Shown: piece by piece, positions 23,366 through 35,404 of the stretch | How the letters are laid out: every line of letters starts with the position of its first letter | Numbering within the stretch: the stretch's first letter is position 1 | Assembly (NCBI GenBank): GCA_024760905.1 | Contig: CM045745.1 | Span: forward strand, 16,022,782-16,086,781 | Length of the DNA: 64,000 nucleotides | Source of the DNA: Plotosus lineatus | Lineage: Eukaryota > Chordata > Actinopteri > Siluriformes > Plotosidae | Direction of reading: 5' to 3' | The notes under the pieces: model-generated | What the model was told of the DNA's origin: nothing | Seen by the model: only the letters and a program-made list of their open reading frames with translations | Databases searched by the model: none | Translations under genes and position numbers: made by a program

Positions 23366-25394
23366 AAAGTGACTGAATAAAAGTCAGTTATGTAGTTTGG
23401 ATAACAGATTATATAATTGAAAACTAAAAGGTTTAATGTGTATAGAAAAGAGAAAAACTATTGGCTAACTGCAAATTACTCCAACTGAGTAATGTTGACT
23501 TCACTGTAATCTGCAGTGATAACTCAGACTGTCTCATTTTTGTCATCTGTTCATTCTAATCTGATTGCTTATTGCCGTCACCTCTCACTTCCACCCACAT
23601 TAACCATAATCAACAGGCTGTTGATCATTTTTTCCCCCTTAAAATTAGTCACAATGAACGACACGAAGGATAAATTTAAACCCATTATAATTTGATGACC
23701 CTAGAGCATTGTACAGCAAAGAGTTGTTCTCGCAGCTCACAATTCCCAGGTCTCTTGTTTGATGCTTAACTTTCCACACCCATGTAGGTTTTCTCCAGGT
23801 TCCCCTATTTCTTACAACCTTCCGAAAGCATGTTGTTTGGTAGCTTATCTACTTGAAATTGTTGCTCGGTTTGAATCAGCGCGTACATGGTACTACTGAT
23901 CGCTTCTTGTGGGTAATTAGTACAGGCTTCATTTTCACTGCAGTCCACATCAGGACAAAGAGGTTACTGAAAAGAAATAAATAATTGGCTGAAACACTAA
24001 CGAGTCACCTATGAGAAGTCTGAAATGAAATTACAAGCGTTTCTGGTCTCCATCTTGCATTGGCGAGCCCAAATCCTTCAGCTTCTCATGCTGAACAAGG
24101 ACAGAATGAGAGTATTGGCAATGGAAAACAAAACAGAGGTGCATCCAGGTCATACACTTATCTTAACCAATCACTTAATAACACTAGACCCTCTTCCATC
24201 ACACAAGCACACTCTGTGCCCGACAACATACAATGGAGCCATTATTGCAGAGCTGAATCCTTCAATTTATTTTCAGATCATTTGTTCGTAGAATTAAAAC
24301 AATCACAGGCGCAGGGACTCGGCCTAATTTCCAGTGGGAACCAGTCCATGATCTTGAATTGCAAAGTCCCTAGACAAACAGCCTCCTGTTATTAGCGGTC
24401 TGCTCACCCCTCTGGAGATGAGGACATAAGATGGAAAGTTAGGGAGAAGCTTCAGAGAGCCTATCTTCCTTGGCTGAACAACTACATTGGTGCTGCGTTA
24501 CCACACTCAGATATAAATCTGCTACAGTATAGCAGGAGTATCTGTCTCATGGTATTAGACTGGGGAGCCCAACATGTGCATGAGGCATTTCATCACAGAA
24601 AACAGCAAACTGTATAAAACCGACACAATGACAGTAAAGAAAGCACCAGCTAAAGTAAAACCACAAGCAAAAAAGATGGGGAGATCCCACTTTATCCAAC
24701 ATACTATGGAGCTACAGTTAGTTACACCATTGAAAAAGTATGTCTGGTTAAGTGGATCCAAAAAAAAAAAAAAAAAAAAATTACAGCATAAACAGGCCAA
24801 CGTGTGGAGTAAAGATTTACAGAGTGATTTCTGGGAGAATTTAAGAACTTATGTAAGCAGAAGCAATATCTGAACTTAATTTACCTTGCCCTTAGTTTGC
24901 TTATGAAGAACAATGCCATATTGCTTTGTCATCAGCAGGGTTTGAATTACAACCAAACCGCACACACACACCAAGTTGACAAACCATACAAGACTCAAAG
25001 ACATGCAAAAAAAAACAAAAAACAAACTTCAGCTGAAGGAATGTGGCCCCTTGGCAAGACGGAGTTGGACAGCCACTTTGTTACGGGATCACCAGGGTTC
25101 AAACCGTGGTTAAACCCACTGCCAACATTCCACCTCTGTAGGAGACATGAATGCGCACTGCAGGAGCACAGAACACACCATGCACTGCACTCTACTACCC
25201 CCTACAGGAAACATGTGGCAATTAACAAACAAAATTTTCAAAAGGTGTAAAAAAAAATCTAGACGCATGCTAAAAATGGTTTAAATGATTTAATGGCCTC
25301 TGCACACCCATAGCACAGGGAAGCCTATGTATTATGCATTTATCTTATGTATGAATCTATGCATTATACAGTGCAGAAAACCTGTTTGGAAAAC
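23366..25394. other. EXOC6B intron, unassigned part
   Basis: No exon was recognised. There is an A-tract at 24760-24780. Short ORFs at 24025-25250 lack family resemblance. Confidence 0.5.
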
Positions 25395-26660
25395 TGAGAT
25401 CCATGACAGACTTATGTCTGTCTTTAGTTGGGTTTCCCATCAGTCATTTTAAAGAAACCCTCCCTGGATCCATCAGACATCAACAACTACAGACCGCATC
25501 ACTTACTTCCTTTCTAAAATTCCTGAATGCACTAGTTATAACCAAATGTCTGACTATCTTTTGCAGAATAACCTCCTTGACCCCTAATCAATCTGGCTTA
25601 AAAGTAGCACATTCCACAGAAACTACACTCTTTGCTGTCAAAAAGAAGCTACATGTTGCAAAAGCATTCGACACCGCCATCCACAAGACACTCTTGTCCA
25701 TCCTCAAGAGTCTAGGAATTCGTGGTGCAGCATGGCAGTGGCTTGCTTCCTACTTGGAAAGTCGCTCATATGAGGTTACATGGACGGAATCCAAATCTTC
25801 TCCAGGCCAACTTTCCTCTTCTGTTCCCCAGAGCTCAGTTCTTGGTCTATTTTTGTTCTCTCTTTCTACTAGGTCCCTTGGTGATGTCACTTCCTTACAT
25901 GGGTTCTCATACCACTGCCATGCAGATGACACTCAACTTGATCTCTCTGTTCCTCCCTAAGACACTGATGTTTCTGCCTGGGTCTCTGCATGTGTAGCAA
26001 AGTATCTCCTCATGGATGGCAGCTCACCAGCTGAAGCTTAATCCCAGCAACACTGAATTTATGTTCACCCCAGCTGACTCATCCCCACATCAAGATCATG
26101 CAATCTCCTTGGACAATGCTGTGATCGCTCCTTCAGGCACCGCACGAAGGCTTGGAGTAACCATGGACACTTGCCACACCATGCACATCTCTTCCCACAT
26201 CACTCATCTTTCTCAATCATGTCACTTTCTTCTCTTTAACATCCAAAGAATTTGTCCATTTCTTTCAACTAAAGCCACTCAGATACTTGTTCAATCCCTT
26301 GTCTTCTCAAGACTAGATTACTCCAAATCACTCCTGGTAGGTTTACCTATTCGATCTCTGCAACTGACACAGAATGTCGCTGCATGGCTTGTTTTCAACC
26401 TTCCCAGATTTTCCCCACACCGCACCACTGCTACGATCTCTCCACTGACTTCCTGTAGCTGCTCACCTTCAATTTAAAACGCTAATGTTTGCCTACAGAA
26501 CCAAAAATGGACCTGCACCTGCCTCTCTCAAAAGCACTTATCACACCTCGCCCTACACTGCGTTCTCTCAGATCCTCTAGCACTGCGAAATTGATCCCTC
26601 CCTCTACCAAGGGACCAGGAAAGAAATAAAAATGCATCTAAACTCTTCTCTGTTGTTGCG
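25395..26660 (+). mobile_element. L2-type LINE, RT region, decayed
   Basis: Plus-strand pieces read LKFLNALVITKCL, LTPNQSGLKVAHSTETTL, KAFDTAIHKTLLSILKSLGI (an altered DFSAAFDTV..-type block), LESRSYEV, SSVPQSSVLGLFLFSLST (QGSVLGP box altered) and YHCHADDTQLDLS (Y.YADDTQ catalytic box with Y changed to H). Further on are LKLNPSNTEFMFT, LGVTMD and FSRLDYSKSLLVGLP. The order is diagnostic for the RT domain of fish L2/CR1-like LINEs. The endonuclease end is missing and there are frameshifts and stops. Confidence 0.9.
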
Positions 26661-26964
26661 CCAAGGTGGCAGAATGAACTTCAGTCAACTAAGAATAGGA
26701 ATCAGAGGGTACAGAAAAAACAGACTCATCAAACCTGAACATCTGAAGATGAAAAGAAATAACTCCTGTGTGATCAGTATGCAGGCACAGGCTTGGAAAC
26801 CCTTCATTTACAATTTAAAGTTAATAGACATCATTCATTTCGGGCTACGTCATTGAAATCATGCATGCAGGTGTAAAGTCTACAATGATGAGTCCACACC
26901 AAATTAATGTTTGATTCTGGAGTCACTCGACCGAAGTATGTACCAAAATCTGCTATTTATCTCA

Positions 26965-27205
26965 GAAGGTGGCACAGCACAGCAGTGTCGCAGTTCGAAC
27001 ATCTACCTCACAGCAAGACAGTCCCAGGTTTGAGTTGTAGTGTTTGTGTGGCGTTTGCAAGATCTCTCCGTGTTTGCATGAGTTTCCTCAAGGTACTCCA
27101 GTTTCCTCCAACAGACCAAAAGACATGCTCATTAAGCTAATTGTCCATTCCAATTCCATGCAGCTTACTAAAAAAAATCTGATTCCCATCATGCCTAATC
27201 TTCCT
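26965..27205 (+). repeat. R1-related repeat, opposite orientation
   Basis: The wording is CTACCTCACAGCAAGACAGT, CCCAGGTTTGAG, then GTTTGCATGAGTTTCCTCAA and CAGTTTCCTCCAACAGACCA followed by AAAGACATGC. This is the complement layout of the 17330 repeat and resembles the common fish repeat GGTGGTGCAGTGG...CCTCACAGC...CAAAGACATGC. Confidence 0.7.
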
Positions 27206-27249
27206 GCCAACGATTCCACATTGTACTGCAACCGTGATTGAGGTTCTAC

Positions 27250-28580
27250 TGACGTATCCCCATCGCAGCTTGCCCGTTGCAGACAGAGTATGAAAGACAC
27301 GTGTCTGTGCACATGCACTCATAATAAGATACAGGATTCTTGCTCATAGAAATAAATGGCCAAGAGCTGAAGCACAATTGCGACAGACAGCTGAAGCAAA
27401 TCCATGTCCTTCAAGAACATCTCTGGAGACTGTATGCTACACCAGCAGCAAAGTTTAACTAATTAAGCAAGAATAAAGATGAAGAGTAGAAATGATTGGA
27501 GGCAACAGTAGCCGCACAGGTGGACTACAACCAAGAGGACTAAACACACAGGAGGAGGACCAAACTCACAGGAGGACTAAAAGCAAGCCTGCTGTGATAG
27601 GAGAGAGAAAACCCTGAACATGCTGCATATACATCTCGACAGCTCACGAATACAAGACCAATACCGATTACAAGCCACAAAATTGATGGTGTACATGTGT
27701 GCTTTCCTGAGATATCTACTTGGCGCCTGCCGTGCCACAGTGTTTGTTTATTGGGAGCAGTAACAATTCTGTAATGAGAGGAACTGGTAGTGATTAGGAC
27801 AGAAGGAAGAGAGGGGAAAAGAAAACAGGACTGGAAAAGAGGACAAAAAACACAAAGACAATGGTGGAAAAGGAAGAGAAAAAGAATGAGAAACAGAGGG
27901 GAGGAAAAAAAGACGGAATAAAGAGAAAGAGAGACATTTCGACAAGGCCCAGGGACGACTCCTGGTGCCTACTCGGCATTTGAAACTCCTCCATGTTCCT
28001 CATCTTGGACTCATAATCAGTTAAACAAAGCAGGACCTTTTCTGCATTCCTCTGAAAAGTCCATTCAATTTCTCTCATATGTGTTCTCTTGCTCTTTTCC
28101 TTAACTCACCAGTTTGTCCTTGAAGAAGGGTCCTTGTTGACAAATCACACATTCACACTCACTCACTCACTCTCACACACACACACACACACACACCATT
28201 TAGTTCGGGTGTTTTCTAACAAGAGTTAATATGACCCAACGATCTTTAATTCACAACAGCCTGGCAGTTCTCTGCCAAGGGGCTGGAATAGACGGATGGA
28301 GATAAACAGCGGAAAAGTGAGATAAAACAAAGCAAAAAACGAATGACATCCACAGAAGCTCAGCTTACTCTTTTTTATTCCCTGACCTAGATCAAGGGTG
28401 AAGTTTTCAGCCCAATTTGTACTCGCTTTTATGGGCACACAAGATGGATGCTGTATGTATCCTGTGTTCACTCAGCACATCACATTGGCGGGGGGTTCCC
28501 TTTGGATCCATGTGCGCGCGAACGTGTATGTGTACGTCTGTATGATAGAGAGAGTTTACCTTTGCATCTATGTTCAAAAC
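27250..28580. other. unassigned intron with purine-rich tract and (CA)n
   Basis: A strongly purine-rich segment lies at about 27790-27940 (GGAAGAGAGGGGAAAAG type), and a CA microsatellite lies at 28172-28196. No exon or element was recognised. Confidence 0.55.
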
Positions 28581-28695
28581 AGAGTGTGTGTGTGCGTGTG
28601 TGTGAGAGAGAGAGAGAGAGAGAGAGCGCATAAGTGTGCGTGTGTGTATTAGTGTGTGTGTGTGTGAGAGAGTGAGAGAGCACAAGTGTGCATTA

Positions 28696-28727
<32 letters not shown>

Positions 28728-29032
28728 CCAAGTGTGCGTGTGTTTGGGTGAAAGTGTGAATTCGTGTGTGTGAGTGCGTGTGCGTGAGAGAGAGAGAGAA
28801 TCTAAGTGTGCGTGTGTGGCAGAGAGATCATCTGTGTTGTGTGTGTGCATGTGTGTGAGAGAGAAAATCTAAGTTCATGTGTGTGTGTGTGTGTTGCAGA
28901 GAGATCGTCTGTGTTGTGTGTGTGTGTGTGTGTGTGAGAGAGGGAGAATCTAAGTGTGCATGTGTGTGTGTCAGAGAGAGACTGTGTGGGGGCAGAGAGA
29001 TAGTCTCTGTGTGTGTGTGTGTGTGTGTGTGG

Positions 29033-29067
<35 letters not shown>

Positions 29068-29150
29068 TGGGGCAGAGAGATCGTCTCTGTGTGTGTGGGG
29101 GGGGGGGGCAGAGAGATCATCTCTGTGTGTGTGTGTGAGCACATGTGCGT
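28581..29150 (+). repeat. compound (TG)n/(GA)n minisatellite
   Basis: Blocks of TGTG, GAGAGA and a linker repeat. GCAGAGAGATCRTCTSTGT-type units recur near 28828, 28900, 28992, 29072 and 29108. AGAATCTAAGT/AAATCTAAGT recurs near 28797, 28866 and 28946. The spacing of about 70-80 bp suggests a higher-order unit. Long ORFs across it are artefacts. Confidence 0.85.
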
Positions 29151-29353
29151 GTGAAGGACAGATTATTATATTTTTGGCAGCAAGTATCAGTTTGTGAACG
29201 GCAATGGAGCACCATGTATTCCTCCAAGTTTACCTTTTGATAACACTAACAGTCCTTGCCAATGTAGAGAAAAGAGTTTCGGATTTAGTACCGCATATTT
29301 ATATGGAACAGGCTTGCAGTAACAAAATTCTTGTTCCTGCAGGTTATACACAC

Positions 29354-29580
29354 TATTATTATTATTATTATTATGGATGCTTGTATAGCGCATTATTCAT
29401 ACAAGCGTATGCTCAATGCGCATGAGAATATTGCGTTGTTCTATCCTTTTTGATGCTGAGCGCCAAGCAGGAAACAACAACTCCCAAATTTTAACGTCTT
29501 ATGACGCGGCCGGATTCGAACTCCGACCTTCCGGAGGATAAAGCGGACGCTCTACCAATTGAGCTAAATCCCCGGTCACA
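29354..29580 (-). repeat. S2 tRNA-derived SINE
   Basis: Read on the minus strand, it starts GGGGATTTAGCTCAATTGGT (A box TAGCTCAATTGG). GAGTTCGAATCC (B box) follows about 35 nt later. A body with GCTTGGCGCTCAGCATC and CGCTTGTATG ends in an (AAT)n tail. This is the head-body-simple-repeat structure of a SINE. As a tRNA gene it is unlikely, because the anticodon arm does not form cleanly. Confidence 0.8.
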
Positions 29581-29937
29581 CTAATCATCGTGAAGAGACC
29601 AGTTCGAGTAAAACTACAGAATATTACACAAGTATGAAAGTTCATTATCTTGCACTAGACTGCCTCTGCTGTTCATGTTGATACCACACACAAACACACA
29701 AAACTATGGACGTCTGTCTTCATGGGGCCACTCACTGGATAATTCTTCAAGTTCCCTTGCCCCTTATCCTAAACTTAACCAGACTACAAAATAAATGACA
29801 AACCCAAACTCTAACCCCTAACCTCAACCTAACCTGAAAGCTAAGACGAAGCATTAACCTGCAAACCTGAAAAGTCATAATGTGCTCACTTCCCAAAGAT
29901 AGCCTTATGCTGTTGGATAAAAACATACAGACTTGCA
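29581..29937. other. unassigned stretch with CTAACC-rich text
   Basis: Around 29808-29842 the text CTCTAACCCCTAACCTCAAC then CTAACCTG is a degenerate TAACCC-like array. It is too short and imperfect to call interstitial telomere repeat. Confidence 0.4.
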
Positions 29938-30961
29938 TCGGTCTCCCCAACTTAACGTTTTAGTTAGGTTACGGACGGCCGAACGCAAGTTGGAAAAAAA
30001 AACGTAAGTTGTTACTGTATGTTCCAGTGACGTATGACGTTCATACTGTACTATACATCCATAAATACCATTACCGTATCTCATAAAACACCCCTAAATC
30101 AATTATTATAAACATAACATTGTAAAATATCAAATATATCAAATATCAATATTAATTTCAAATAAATTAAATTCAAGCAAAATAATTTCAAATAGATAAA
30201 TTTTAATCAAATTTACTCATCAAATACAGTATCAAATATAACCTTTAACATTCTCTATGATGCGATCTTTCTGCTTGTAAATGGTGCCGATGGTCGACGT
30301 ATGGTCACTTCACATGAAGCTGAGCTGAGTCACTTTACACGAAGCTTAAAACAGCCAATCAACGCTCACAATATGTGAGGTGTAGTTCACTTGCTTGTGC
30401 TTGAGACAAGGTGTAGGTTATATGGACATCCGGTTTTTCAAGTGAGCAAGGGCGCCGTTGAATACTTGTTTAGTACTCAGCCTGCACTGATGTGAATCAC
30501 CAGCAGAGGATTCTGTTTCTTTTCTGGATTCGGGTTTTCATTCATTTTACAACTCTCTTTGCTTCACTGAGTATGCATGGGAGATTGCGCCAATCTGAGC
30601 AGATAGATGATTCAATCTTGGGAAAACCGGAAATTCCGGCATATGCCAGAAAACTTGCAACCATGCTAGTAGGCTTACGCTCCTGGCCAAACATATTTGC
30701 TTAGGGTTACAAAAGTCGGCAAAACAGTGTAAATACAAAGATCACACAGATGAAGTCTTAACACAAGGGTAACACGCAGTGAACTGGGAAGCAGCAGGGC
30801 ACGTTCAGTCTGTCGTTTATAAACAATGGACGCAGTGTTACATCATTACGTCAGAGTACTACGTAGGTTGGTCTCATACTCAAAATTTGACAATGTTTTT
30901 TTTTTTAAACCGTAAAATTGAAAAAAATTAAAACGGATGAGCGTAAGTCGAGGAGCATCTG
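29938..30961 (+). mobile_element. T2 TIR element (Tigger-type), about 1 kb
   Basis: The right end reads CGTAAGTCGAGGAGCATCTG followed by TA. The left end (CTCCCCAACTTAACG) is the decayed inverse. The interior (GTGACGTATGACGTTCATAC, CACTTTACACGAAGC) is shared with 52010-52804 and, for its first part, with 55714-55864. Non-coding. Confidence 0.8.
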
Positions 30962-31532
30962 TATTACAGTTCTCAATACATGGTAAGCAGGCATGCACAC
31001 ACAAACACACACAATCCAGCTCTTAATTACCATTTCCTGCTTTTTTTAGGAATAATACTGTCGTCATAAATCAAACATTAAGAGCAGAACGTCTCTGACC
31101 AATCAAGACACAAAAAAAGAAGAAGATAAATGCACAGAGAGGTCAGAGCAGTTATAATTATAGCCCGGTGGAGTGGGATCCCCAACTGCATCACTATGAA
31201 GTACAAAAATAGCACTTCTCAAGCAGCGAGTGGAAATGTGGGGACTGCATACACAGGGTTGAGTGTTCAACATCACTGCACATCTTTGCCAGGATCTCAC
31301 AGATAGACACTACAAGTCTAGATATGACTTTTCTTTAATGGGAGCGATATGTGGAGTTCAAGGTTTGGGATTCAACACTCTTCCATCTAAACAATATGCT
31401 TTTCACTGACTTTTTGTTCCAGATACAGGAACCATCCCAATCCAGTTCTAAAATCTACTGGCAAATGTAAATAACAGAGCTACTGACACCTACATTCACA
31501 CCAAATCAGATGCATGCTGTACAGACACAGAC

Positions 31533-31737
31533 CTGTTTAATGGCAGTCTCTCCGATTTTGTCCGAGTGTTTACGTATGCTCTCCAGAAAGTCTTTGAGGT
31601 CAGACATGGAGACGTCTCTGATGTGTGTGCGCAAAATCGGGATGTTCTCAGTCATGATGGCACAGAAGCGATACTGTCCCACCTTCGGCAGACAGTTCTG
31701 CTCCAACTGCTCCAATGTGCATAACGCAGGGTAGTAC
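31533..31737 (-). CDS. exoc6b: EXOC6B exon: N-terminal helical core
   Basis: The acceptor is GTGTTCAG/GTACTA and the donor is AAACAG/GTCTGT. The 205 bp begin with G, which completes an Arg codon from the previous exon (AG/G), and end in phase 0. They encode 68 residues from YYPALCTLEQLEQNCLP through QYRFCAIMTENIP to the near-invariant DLKDFLESIRKHSDKIGE and TAIKQ. Vertebrate Sec15 has this same helical segment just before the linker exon. QNCLPKVGQ and ILRTHIRDV differ from most orthologues at several sites. The frame is intact and looks functional. Confidence 0.97.
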
Positions 31738-31741
31738 CTGA

Positions 31742-31772
<31 letters not shown>

Positions 31773-33009
31773 GGGAAGACTCTTACTATATTAAACAACA
31801 AAGCATTTTATCTTCAAACTGTAGAACTGGTAGCTTCATGAAGTTCACATTAGGATCATTAGGATCATGTTCAAAAAATTTGAGACGTTTAAAGTTTAAT
31901 AAACGTGAAAAATAACAAAAGAATTTAATTCCTGTCTTAAATCAATAGCCAACTCTCTGCGTTTTAGAAATTGAGCCGATGCAAATCAACATTACACAAT
32001 ATTTCATGATTTACAGAGAGCCACTCCTGGCCGACCTCCGCTCTCTCTCAGGGCTAATGGCAAAACCAAAACAGACAGAAATGATAAATAAAATAAAACC
32101 AGACGCAAGATTTATGGACTACAAGTTGCTCATCCTTGGGTCAGAAAAAGGACAAGGCAGAATAGAAGAACACTCGGTGGCCAACTTTAAATTGTTACCA
32201 AATCTATTCACGCACATTCAAGACACAACAGTCCCAAATTCCTGTACACTGCAGCGCAATCAGTAAAAGAGTTTGTGAGGGAACACGAGTCTAGTGTTCT
32301 AACACTTCATTTACGTATTGATATTATTATTATTATTAAGTGTGGAGCTCATCTCACACCACTCGTGCTTTCACCATCAGTTTATTTGTACTGGTTAGAC
32401 AGGGCTGCTTTGTGCTGATTATCTCGACTCTGTTCAAACAATCAAACTCCATTTCTATTCGTGTCACTGAACAACTGGCTTCAAAGTTCTCTTTTTTTGG
32501 AGACTGTGGGTTAACACTCAGTTTTATTAGCCTTAGGCCAAACTGCAACACAAAGCTGGCAAACCTGCTCGAGTAATTCAACGAGAGCCAGAATTTATTT
32601 TTAATAATAACATACATGACTGATATTAATAGAATCACAGAAAAATAAAATGTCTAAATATATAATCAATGTTTCTGAATAATGCTGCGAAAGAATAAAT
32701 TCTGCAACTGTGACAGTCCAGTAAATACCAGCTCGGTGCCAAAACGACTGAATTTAGTTTGGTCTCTCCTGCCACCTAGTGTTCACCATACATATTACAA
32801 TCTGAGCCCTTCACCTGGGGATTCATGAAATTTCATTTATTTAATTAATTGGAGTATTCTCTGAAACGTGGTCAAGTTTAATTATTCACACTTGAGACAC
32901 ACTCGGCTGCGAATCGCTCCAATGAGAGCCGGTGGTCCCGGATTGATAAAGCCAAAAAGGACAATATCATCTTCAAAAAGCTGAGACGAGATCCTATGGC
33001 CACTGAAAC
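31738..33009. other. EXOC6B intron with (CA)n near the acceptor
   Basis: A CA tract (31741-31770) lies immediately upstream of the exon acceptor, so the polypyrimidine tract on the minus strand is mostly (TG)n. No repeat or exon was recognised in the rest. Confidence 0.6.
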
Positions 33010-33730
33010 AGAAACCCTCAACGCCTCAGCTGCACCTGCAAATTCTACCCATAAAAGTTTTGAACAGAATCAATAACAAATGACAGCCTTGACGGACTTC
33101 AATGCTATCCGGAAACGAATTCGAAATGCTGTTTGCAGACCAAACTCTGGTTCCAGTGATATAGAGACCGAATGGCCCGTAGCACCGTATCCGGTACACT
33201 GTACTCCCAGAGCACACACCACAAGATAGCCCAAGGGATACGGTCGAAAGCCTTCTCTAAATCCACAAAACACATGAGGACAAATTGGGCAGACTCCCAT
33301 GCCCCCTCCAGGATCCTGTAGAGTGTGTAGGGCTGGTCAAGAGTGCTGCAGCCAGGTCGAAATTCAAATTGTTCCTCGTGAATCCGAGGTTCAACCATCG
33401 GTCTGATCGTCCTCTCCAGTATCCCTGCATAGACTTTCCTGGGTAGGCTAAGGAGTCTGATAGGATAGTTGGATTAAAAGGGGCACGAGCACCCCGGTTT
33501 GCCAATCCAGAGGTATGGCCCCCGATGACCACGCAATGTTGCACAGACGTGTCAACTGAGGCTGTCCTACAACAGCCAGATCGCTGAGATATTCAGGGCA
33601 GATCTCATCCACCCCCAGAGCCCTCTTTGACTACCTCGGCGACCTCCGTCCCAGTGATGGATAGACTCCCACCCAAACTCCCAGGGTCTTCCTCCTCCAC
33701 AGAGTGTGTGTTGGTGGGATTGAGAATCAT
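33010..33730 (-). mobile_element. non-LTR retrotransposon RT fragment
   Basis: The minus strand reads PRIHEEQFEFRPGCSTLDQP, then YTLYRILEGAWESAQFV, then MCFVDLEKAFDRIPWAILW and IRSLYHWNQSLV. After a frameshift it reads IEVRQGCHLLLILF and RICRCS. This is fingers-to-palm of a LINE RT (Q.GFRPG box, FVDLEKAFDR box, LRQGCPLSP box). It is broken by frameshifts and lacks the YADD box. Its C-terminal counterpart appears at 51640-51960. The clade is not assigned with confidence. Confidence 0.85.
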
Positions 33731-35404
33731 TCATGCACTTACATGTAATCAGAGAGGATGGTCAAGAGATTGTCAGTCATGGCTACAGAAGCAGCATTAA
33801 ATAAACATGTGGCAGGATTCAAACTAGGTGAGTAAAAAACAAATTCTTTTTGTTAAACAACTATGGCTCTCAATTTTGAGGAAATAGGTGTAAATTGTTA
33901 CCCATTTTAGTTTCGAGACAGCGATGGAACATAAATATCACAAAGCAAAAGTTACACCATATCACACAGGGTTGTGATGAAGAAATCTGAAAAATTAGCC
34001 TGGGGTCTGGGGGCGAAGCCCTGGTTGGGGTCCAGGTTGAAAAACCCCCGGGAGCTCACAGATTTTAAAGATTTTTGACCCTAAAATCCATTAATTTTAT
34101 CATTAAAATTTTACAAATTTTGTTGAAATACCATCCCCTGTTTGCTTACAAAATTGACACTTATAATACAAAAGTAAAACTCTCTTTCAAGAACATACAT
34201 TACTTCAACTTTCATTTGATAAAATTCCCACACCATCACATTTCTGTCCATCCAGTCCCATGGAAACTTGTTTTTCAGATCCGCATCTCTCTCACCCACT
34301 TTAGCTTCATCACGAGTCTCGAGAACATTCGGCATTATGATTGATACAAAACTACATACACGAGTATTGCTGCAGTAACTTTTTATTCCTCTCTATATTT
34401 CCACATCTGCAAAGAACCAATCATGTAGCGCGGGAAGATGGTATAAGAAGGTGATTGGTTGGACAGATTGGTTGTCATTCAGCAAATGCCCGCCCACCAC
34501 CCAGAAATAATACCAGACCCTACCCTACTCCCCTAAAATTTTCTCAACGGATTTGAAACAATATTAAAAAAAGGTCCATTTTGACTAAAAAAAAAGTGGA
34601 ATTCAACCAAAAAGCAGAAAACTCATCCCTCAATAGATTATGTACATACTCGAAAAGGAGTGGGAAGAAGTCAAAATTTATAAAAACCCACCTCTTCTCC
34701 CGAATCAATGATGAGAAGTCTCAGCCGCCATAATAATAATAATAAATTTTAAATTAAATCAAAATAACCTTATTTATAAAACAGACTTTGGTAACATCAA
34801 TTTTGTACATTGCTTTATTTCTTTAATAAGAATGTTCTAGAGTTTACCACCACACACTGATAAACAAAGGTTTCCTGGTTGCTGTTCTTTTTATAGATTT
34901 GAAGTAAAATAATCTCTGTAAACTTTAACTGCATTTTCTTTCTGCAAACAAGTTTTGAACAATTCTTGGTAGTTTTTTGTTGGGGTTTTTTTTTTTTTGG
35001 CTTTAAACATATGCCGTGTCCGATACTTAACCTGATCAATAATTTTTAATGTTACACTGCAAATAAAATGGATGCTTGTGATCTCTATGACAGAATTTAT
35101 GAATAATTCTTACTGCTCCTTTTTGTAGAATAGGTAGTGACAGTAGTGTGGTTTTATAATTATTCCCCAAAACCTCTGGATATTAACTGAATTCAGGTGA
35201 AACTAGGACCTGTAAACAATGAAAAGTGATTTGTGACCCAATACATGTTCAGCTTGCTGAGAACTGCAATTGTTTTTGACATTTTTAAACACAAAAAAAG
35301 GTTTTATAATGTTGTTTCCAGTTTATCATCAATTACAACCCAAAGAAATTTAATTTGAACCTACTTGAACCAGAGAGTCTTGTAGGCACATCACGTTCTA
35401 GTGA
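33731..35404. other. EXOC6B intron, unassigned part
   Basis: A segment near 33998-34055 (GGGGTCTGGGGGCGAAGCCC...AAAACCCCCGGGAG) looks like part of a DNA-transposon-type repeat. No ends were found. Confidence 0.45.

Noticed and set aside
28407..29197. His/Thr-rich and Cys/Val-rich ORFs of 100-147 residues
   Set aside because: Artefacts of the TG/GA minisatellite.
29500..29577. Possible tRNA gene
   Set aside because: A and B boxes are present, but the anticodon arm is poor and the sequence continues into a SINE body with an (AAT)n tail.
29808..29842. Interstitial telomere repeat
   Set aside because: Only a few imperfect CTAACC units. Below what is needed to call telomeric origin.
33998..34055. 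GC-rich GGGGTCTGGGGGCGAAGCCC segment as a transposon end
   Set aside because: Looks repeat-like, but no inverted partner or duplication could be found.
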